From positions 1,736,001 to 1,800,000 of the forward strand of contig CP137327.1 in assembly GCA_033182465.1 (NCBI GenBank): 64,000 bases of DNA, read 5' to 3'. Both the position numbers and the translations under genes were made by a program. This stretch comes from Sanghuangporus weigelae (taxonomy: Eukaryota > Basidiomycota > Agaricomycetes > Hymenochaetales > Hymenochaetaceae). This document shows positions 61,177 to 64,000 of the stretch, piece by piece. The notes beneath the pieces are model-generated. The model saw only the letters and a list, made by a program, of their open reading frames with translations, was not told where the DNA came from and made no database searches. Each line of letters opens with the position of its first letter. Position 1 is the first letter of the stretch.

Positions 61177-61730
61177 GGAACGTCAACTCTCTTGAGTCTC
61201 TATATGGAATATACTTCTCTTCTCTTATGCTCATTTCTCATTTGCTGTTTAATTCCGATTCCCTTCATCACACCGCGTTCTTCTGACTGCGCTTTTCAAC
61301 GACTCGTATACGATAATGTTCTCGACTTTTATGCTTTAATGTACTGGAATATTTTCTTTGTATACTATAATGTGACTGTGCAACATGATCTCTTCTTCGG
61401 ATGCAGTGACGTTGACCAAAGAAGATATTCTACTGATTTACTTCCGTGTTGAACGCAGTGGGTTGATGAAGCTGAAAAACTCGCATTCCTTTCAAACATA
61501 TTCGTAATCAGAAGGACATCAAAATATCCCAAGGGTCGATTCAAAGCCGAACTCTATCGTGTTGCGTCCTTCTTTGTCGGCATTTTTCAACGGTATCTCG
61601 AAGCCACAAAGTTTATGCTTGGTCATGGTCCATATTTTACACGCGGAATTTGACACATTAATGTTGCTGGGATCATCCAGAATTCGAGGCATGCAACTGT
61701 TTGGAAAGCATGCCGACTGTTAAAGCAAGA
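61177..61730. other. Intergenic, no gene seen
   Basis: AT-rich sequence between convergent genes, no coding support. Confidence 0.4.
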
Positions 61731-62085
61731 CTAAGAATGAGAGAAGATCCCAGCTTTCTTGCGAGCCTTCATCATTGCTACAGTCCAGGTGCAGCAAAAT
61801 CAGATAATATCAGAAGAAAAGTGAGTGAGTGGCAACATACCAGCAATGATATCTGAAGGCCCAAGTAAAGCGAGATCATTATCAGAGATTTTTCTCAAAA
61901 GGTTATTGACCTCGGTGGGAGTGAAGGGGCGCCTATCTAGTTGCGCTGCCTTGAACTCTTCATCCTTGTCTTCTTCGACCTCTTATATTGCAGGAGTAAC
62001 ATTAGACCCTCCTTCCGAATCTATGGCCGAAGATACCCGCAACCGCCATGGCACCATTTTGGAACCTAGGGTTGCTCTGAATCAT
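61731..62085 (-). CDS. Small spliced gene of unknown function (about 78 residues)
   Basis: Three exons (62085-62037, 61981-61841, 61777-61731) with GT-AG introns of 54-63 nt join in consistent phases to 78 residues, starting MIQSNPRFQNG. The central part is acidic (EVEEDKDEEFK), followed by RRPFTPTEVNNLLRKISDNDLALLG, an amphipathic helix-like stretch, and a basic C-terminus MKARKKAGIFSHS. I do not recognise the family. The frame stays open upstream of the chosen ATG, so the true start, or an additional 5' exon, may lie further out toward 62150. Confidence 0.5.
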
Positions 62086-63643
62086 CGGCCTCATCAGAGT
62101 TAGCACCAGCTTCGCACACCATTTTCCCTCTGAAATAGGACCACACGGCGCTTTGGATCGCAAGCCAATCATATTCTATACGAGACTGTGGGGTCTGAAT
62201 GGTATTGAAGGCATGACGTGTGAGTAAAATATCATGACAGATCGATACAACATGAACGAGTAAAAGCAGTAGCATTTGTCTCTAAGTTATCGCATGATGC
62301 AGACCAGAGCATAGTGAAATAAGGATACAATGGAACAGGGGTAGATACACAAAGAGAGAAGTGCACATGTCAGAGCGCGACCTGAAGCTGCGATGCAGCG
62401 AGGTTCATCTCATACCATCCATCCCAAGCTGGACTACAGCGTTCCATGTCTAAAATCCTTATACTCTTATTTCGCACTCCTCGTTTTGCCCCCATTTACC
62501 CACGTGCTGTGGACCGACATCGCGCTAGCATGTGCAATGGCGGATGCGGTCTGAGAGTGAGAGTGATCAAAGGCACGCATTGACCGAAGTACGAGAGGAG
62601 AGGAAGGATACCCCATCGTCGAAGACTACACTGCGATATACGTTTGTGGTTCTCCACTGTTTGGAGAGAATTTCGAGAAAACTTGGAGTGTAGGATGCAA
62701 AACAAGCAATGGGTGTTACTGCCGTTTCCAGAATTGTTTAGTGTTTTGCTCTCCGCTACAGATGATGGATAACGGAAAATTAGGTCCGGATTACCAGAGT
62801 GCATATTGAAATTCCAGCCAAAGATCGTCAAGACTTCTGTTGCGAGATCATGTTTCTGGATACAAGATCGACAGGCACCAGTTATCCTCTGTCTTCCCCG
62901 GACGCTTGAGCCAGAGATTAGAGTCAATGCTGCATCTCACCAAGTCGGCCAGGGCTTCTCCCTGTCCAATGGGAAACCAAGAAGTTCAGCTATGCGTGCT
63001 TCAATTGATGTAATGACTCAAATTCCAGAACCAATCAGAGCCGCATTTGCGGATGTCCGCTGTCGGCCGTTCCACACCGAAGAACCGCTTGCCCACCAGC
63101 TCTCCTCGACGCGAACCCAGCTCAGAAGAGCAGGGCCGTACGTCAGAGCATGGTTCGTACTGACTTACTTAATCGGCGATCCATTCGATCGGATTGAGGC
63201 AGAAATAGCTGTAAGGGAAATACCATTAGGATTGCTCGGTGATGGAGGAGTTGACGCGGGTAATGGCAACAAAGACGTCGGAGGATGCAATGCAGAACAA
63301 GTATCCGCATTCCTGGCGTTCTCGATACCGCGAATAGAAAATGACGGAGAACAAAAAAAGACACACCACACATAAACTTGGCCTGACGTCGTGATGGCTG
63401 CTGGCGGCACCGAGAAATACCAAAAGTGAACCCAGCGTTAACGTAGGGACAAGCCTAGCAGATACTAAGTAAAGGGATAGGAAGAAAGCCAAGCAATTGC
63501 ACGGTTTTTTCCTTTGAACTGAAGAAATATTATCTCGGGGGGCTCTGATAGAGCATTGCAGAATAGTCAACCACTTCCGTCGTCTGAATCTCGCACCTCG
63601 AGTATATCCCCTGTCTCCATTATGCATTCAGACAGGAACGTCT
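62086..63643. other. Region without a confidently supported gene
   Basis: A 189-codon plus-strand frame (62806-63375) and a 143-codon minus frame (62496-62927) overlap. Neither has recognisable motifs or splice evidence. A real minus-strand gene with several introns is possible around 62800-63400 but I cannot build it. Confidence 0.35.
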
Positions 63644-64000
63644 TCAAAATCGGCGCAGATAGACGGCCATAACCTGTCTCAGGTGCCAGGTGCAAAATTA
63701 CTGGATGACGGCATGCCAACATCCCGCAATCCAAGGGTGTCGACATGCGCTCTCCTAATTTCGCGTATTTCCTTCTCGCATTGATCCCATCCCTCACGCG
63801 ACTTCCACGAAGTGTATGAGTCTTTGGGTAGCTTCCCTTCTTCGTCGCCGAAGGAGACTGTATTGTGTTGCCCTACCACGCCGTCCACGCGTATCAAGAG
63901 TGCTTATAGGGACGATCATGTCCGACCCGAGGTCGTTCTTGTTCTCGATATCCATTCCGCCGTAGCCACCGCCACTCATGCCGAAGCCAAAGCCGGTGAA
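63644..64000 (-). CDS. 3' end of an unidentified gene running off the window
   Basis: Read on the minus strand from the right edge, TGFGFGMSG is followed by a plausible 71-nt GT-AG intron, then ALLIRVDGVVGQHNTVSF, a KLPKDSYTSWKSREGW segment and EKEIREIRRAHVDTLGLRD. A second candidate intron of 51 nt leads to VMAVYLRRF and a stop at 63646-63644. Phases agree for both. The N-terminal part lies beyond position 64000. I do not recognise the family, and the last joint is less certain than the first. Confidence 0.4.

Noticed and set aside
61069-61452. Plus-strand frame with poly-Asp and minus-strand frame with poly-His
   Set aside because: Both are readings of the ATG/GAT microsatellite.
62806-63375. 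189-codon plus-strand frame
   Set aside because: No recognisable motif, and open frames on the other strand overlap it. Such frames often arise opposite coding or GC-balanced DNA.

Overview
The window looks like nuclear DNA of a filamentous basidiomycete (probably an Agaricomycete). The supported genes are cut by many 47-77 nt introns, mostly GT-AG with a handful of GC-AG, and codon use is balanced. The window also carries families typical of mushroom-forming fungi: DUF6533-type seven-helix proteins, MARVEL-like four-helix proteins and an Iml2-type TPR protein. I found no tRNA, rRNA or CRISPR. All gene models below were built by hand from the sequence by joining exons in frame. The organism assignment is inference.

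Layout. 0.7-2.4 kb: a decayed DUF6533-type gene. 4.3-5.2 kb (-): a class IV PLP enzyme like aminodeoxychorismate lyase. 7.4-9.2 kb (-): a CAT-superfamily acyltransferase. 10.1-14.0 kb: a tandem duplication carrying two NAD(P)-binding NmrA-like genes (-). 14.5-17.8 kb (+): a long serine-rich protein with one coiled coil. 18.6-21.2 kb (+): an Iml2/TTC39-like protein. 21.5-26.0 kb (+): an Ams1-type GH38 alpha-mannosidase with 21 exons. 26.2-36.3 kb (-): three MARVEL-like paralogues, the first separated from the other two by a 6.8 kb Ty1/copia element, which itself contains a 1.54 kb LTR-like insertion. 36.8-38.7 kb (+): dihydrolipoamide dehydrogenase. 39.5-54.1 kb: six DUF6533-type genes in two subfamilies. 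54.4-55.5 kb: a 1085 bp fold-back element flanked by TA. 55.9-56.9 kb (-): a broken partial copy of the serine-rich gene. 57-59.6 kb (+): a coiled-coil protein with a proline-rich tail. 60.4-61.1 kb (+): a fourth MARVEL-like gene. 61.7-62.1 kb (-): a small unassigned gene. 63.6-64.0 kb (-): a gene running off the window.

The housekeeping genes (dihydrolipoamide dehydrogenase, mannosidase, Iml2-like, lyase-like) do not form a pathway cluster. The distinctive content is lineage-expanded membrane protein families in arrays, with recent and decayed copies side by side and transposons inserted between members. The strongest unusual observations are: the copia element with apparently identical LTRs but a mutated body; its nested insertion with an intact antisense reading frame; the fold-back element; a 9-nt microexon carrying a predicted zinc ligand of the mannosidase; and repeated GC-AG introns, three of them in DUF6533 paralogues.
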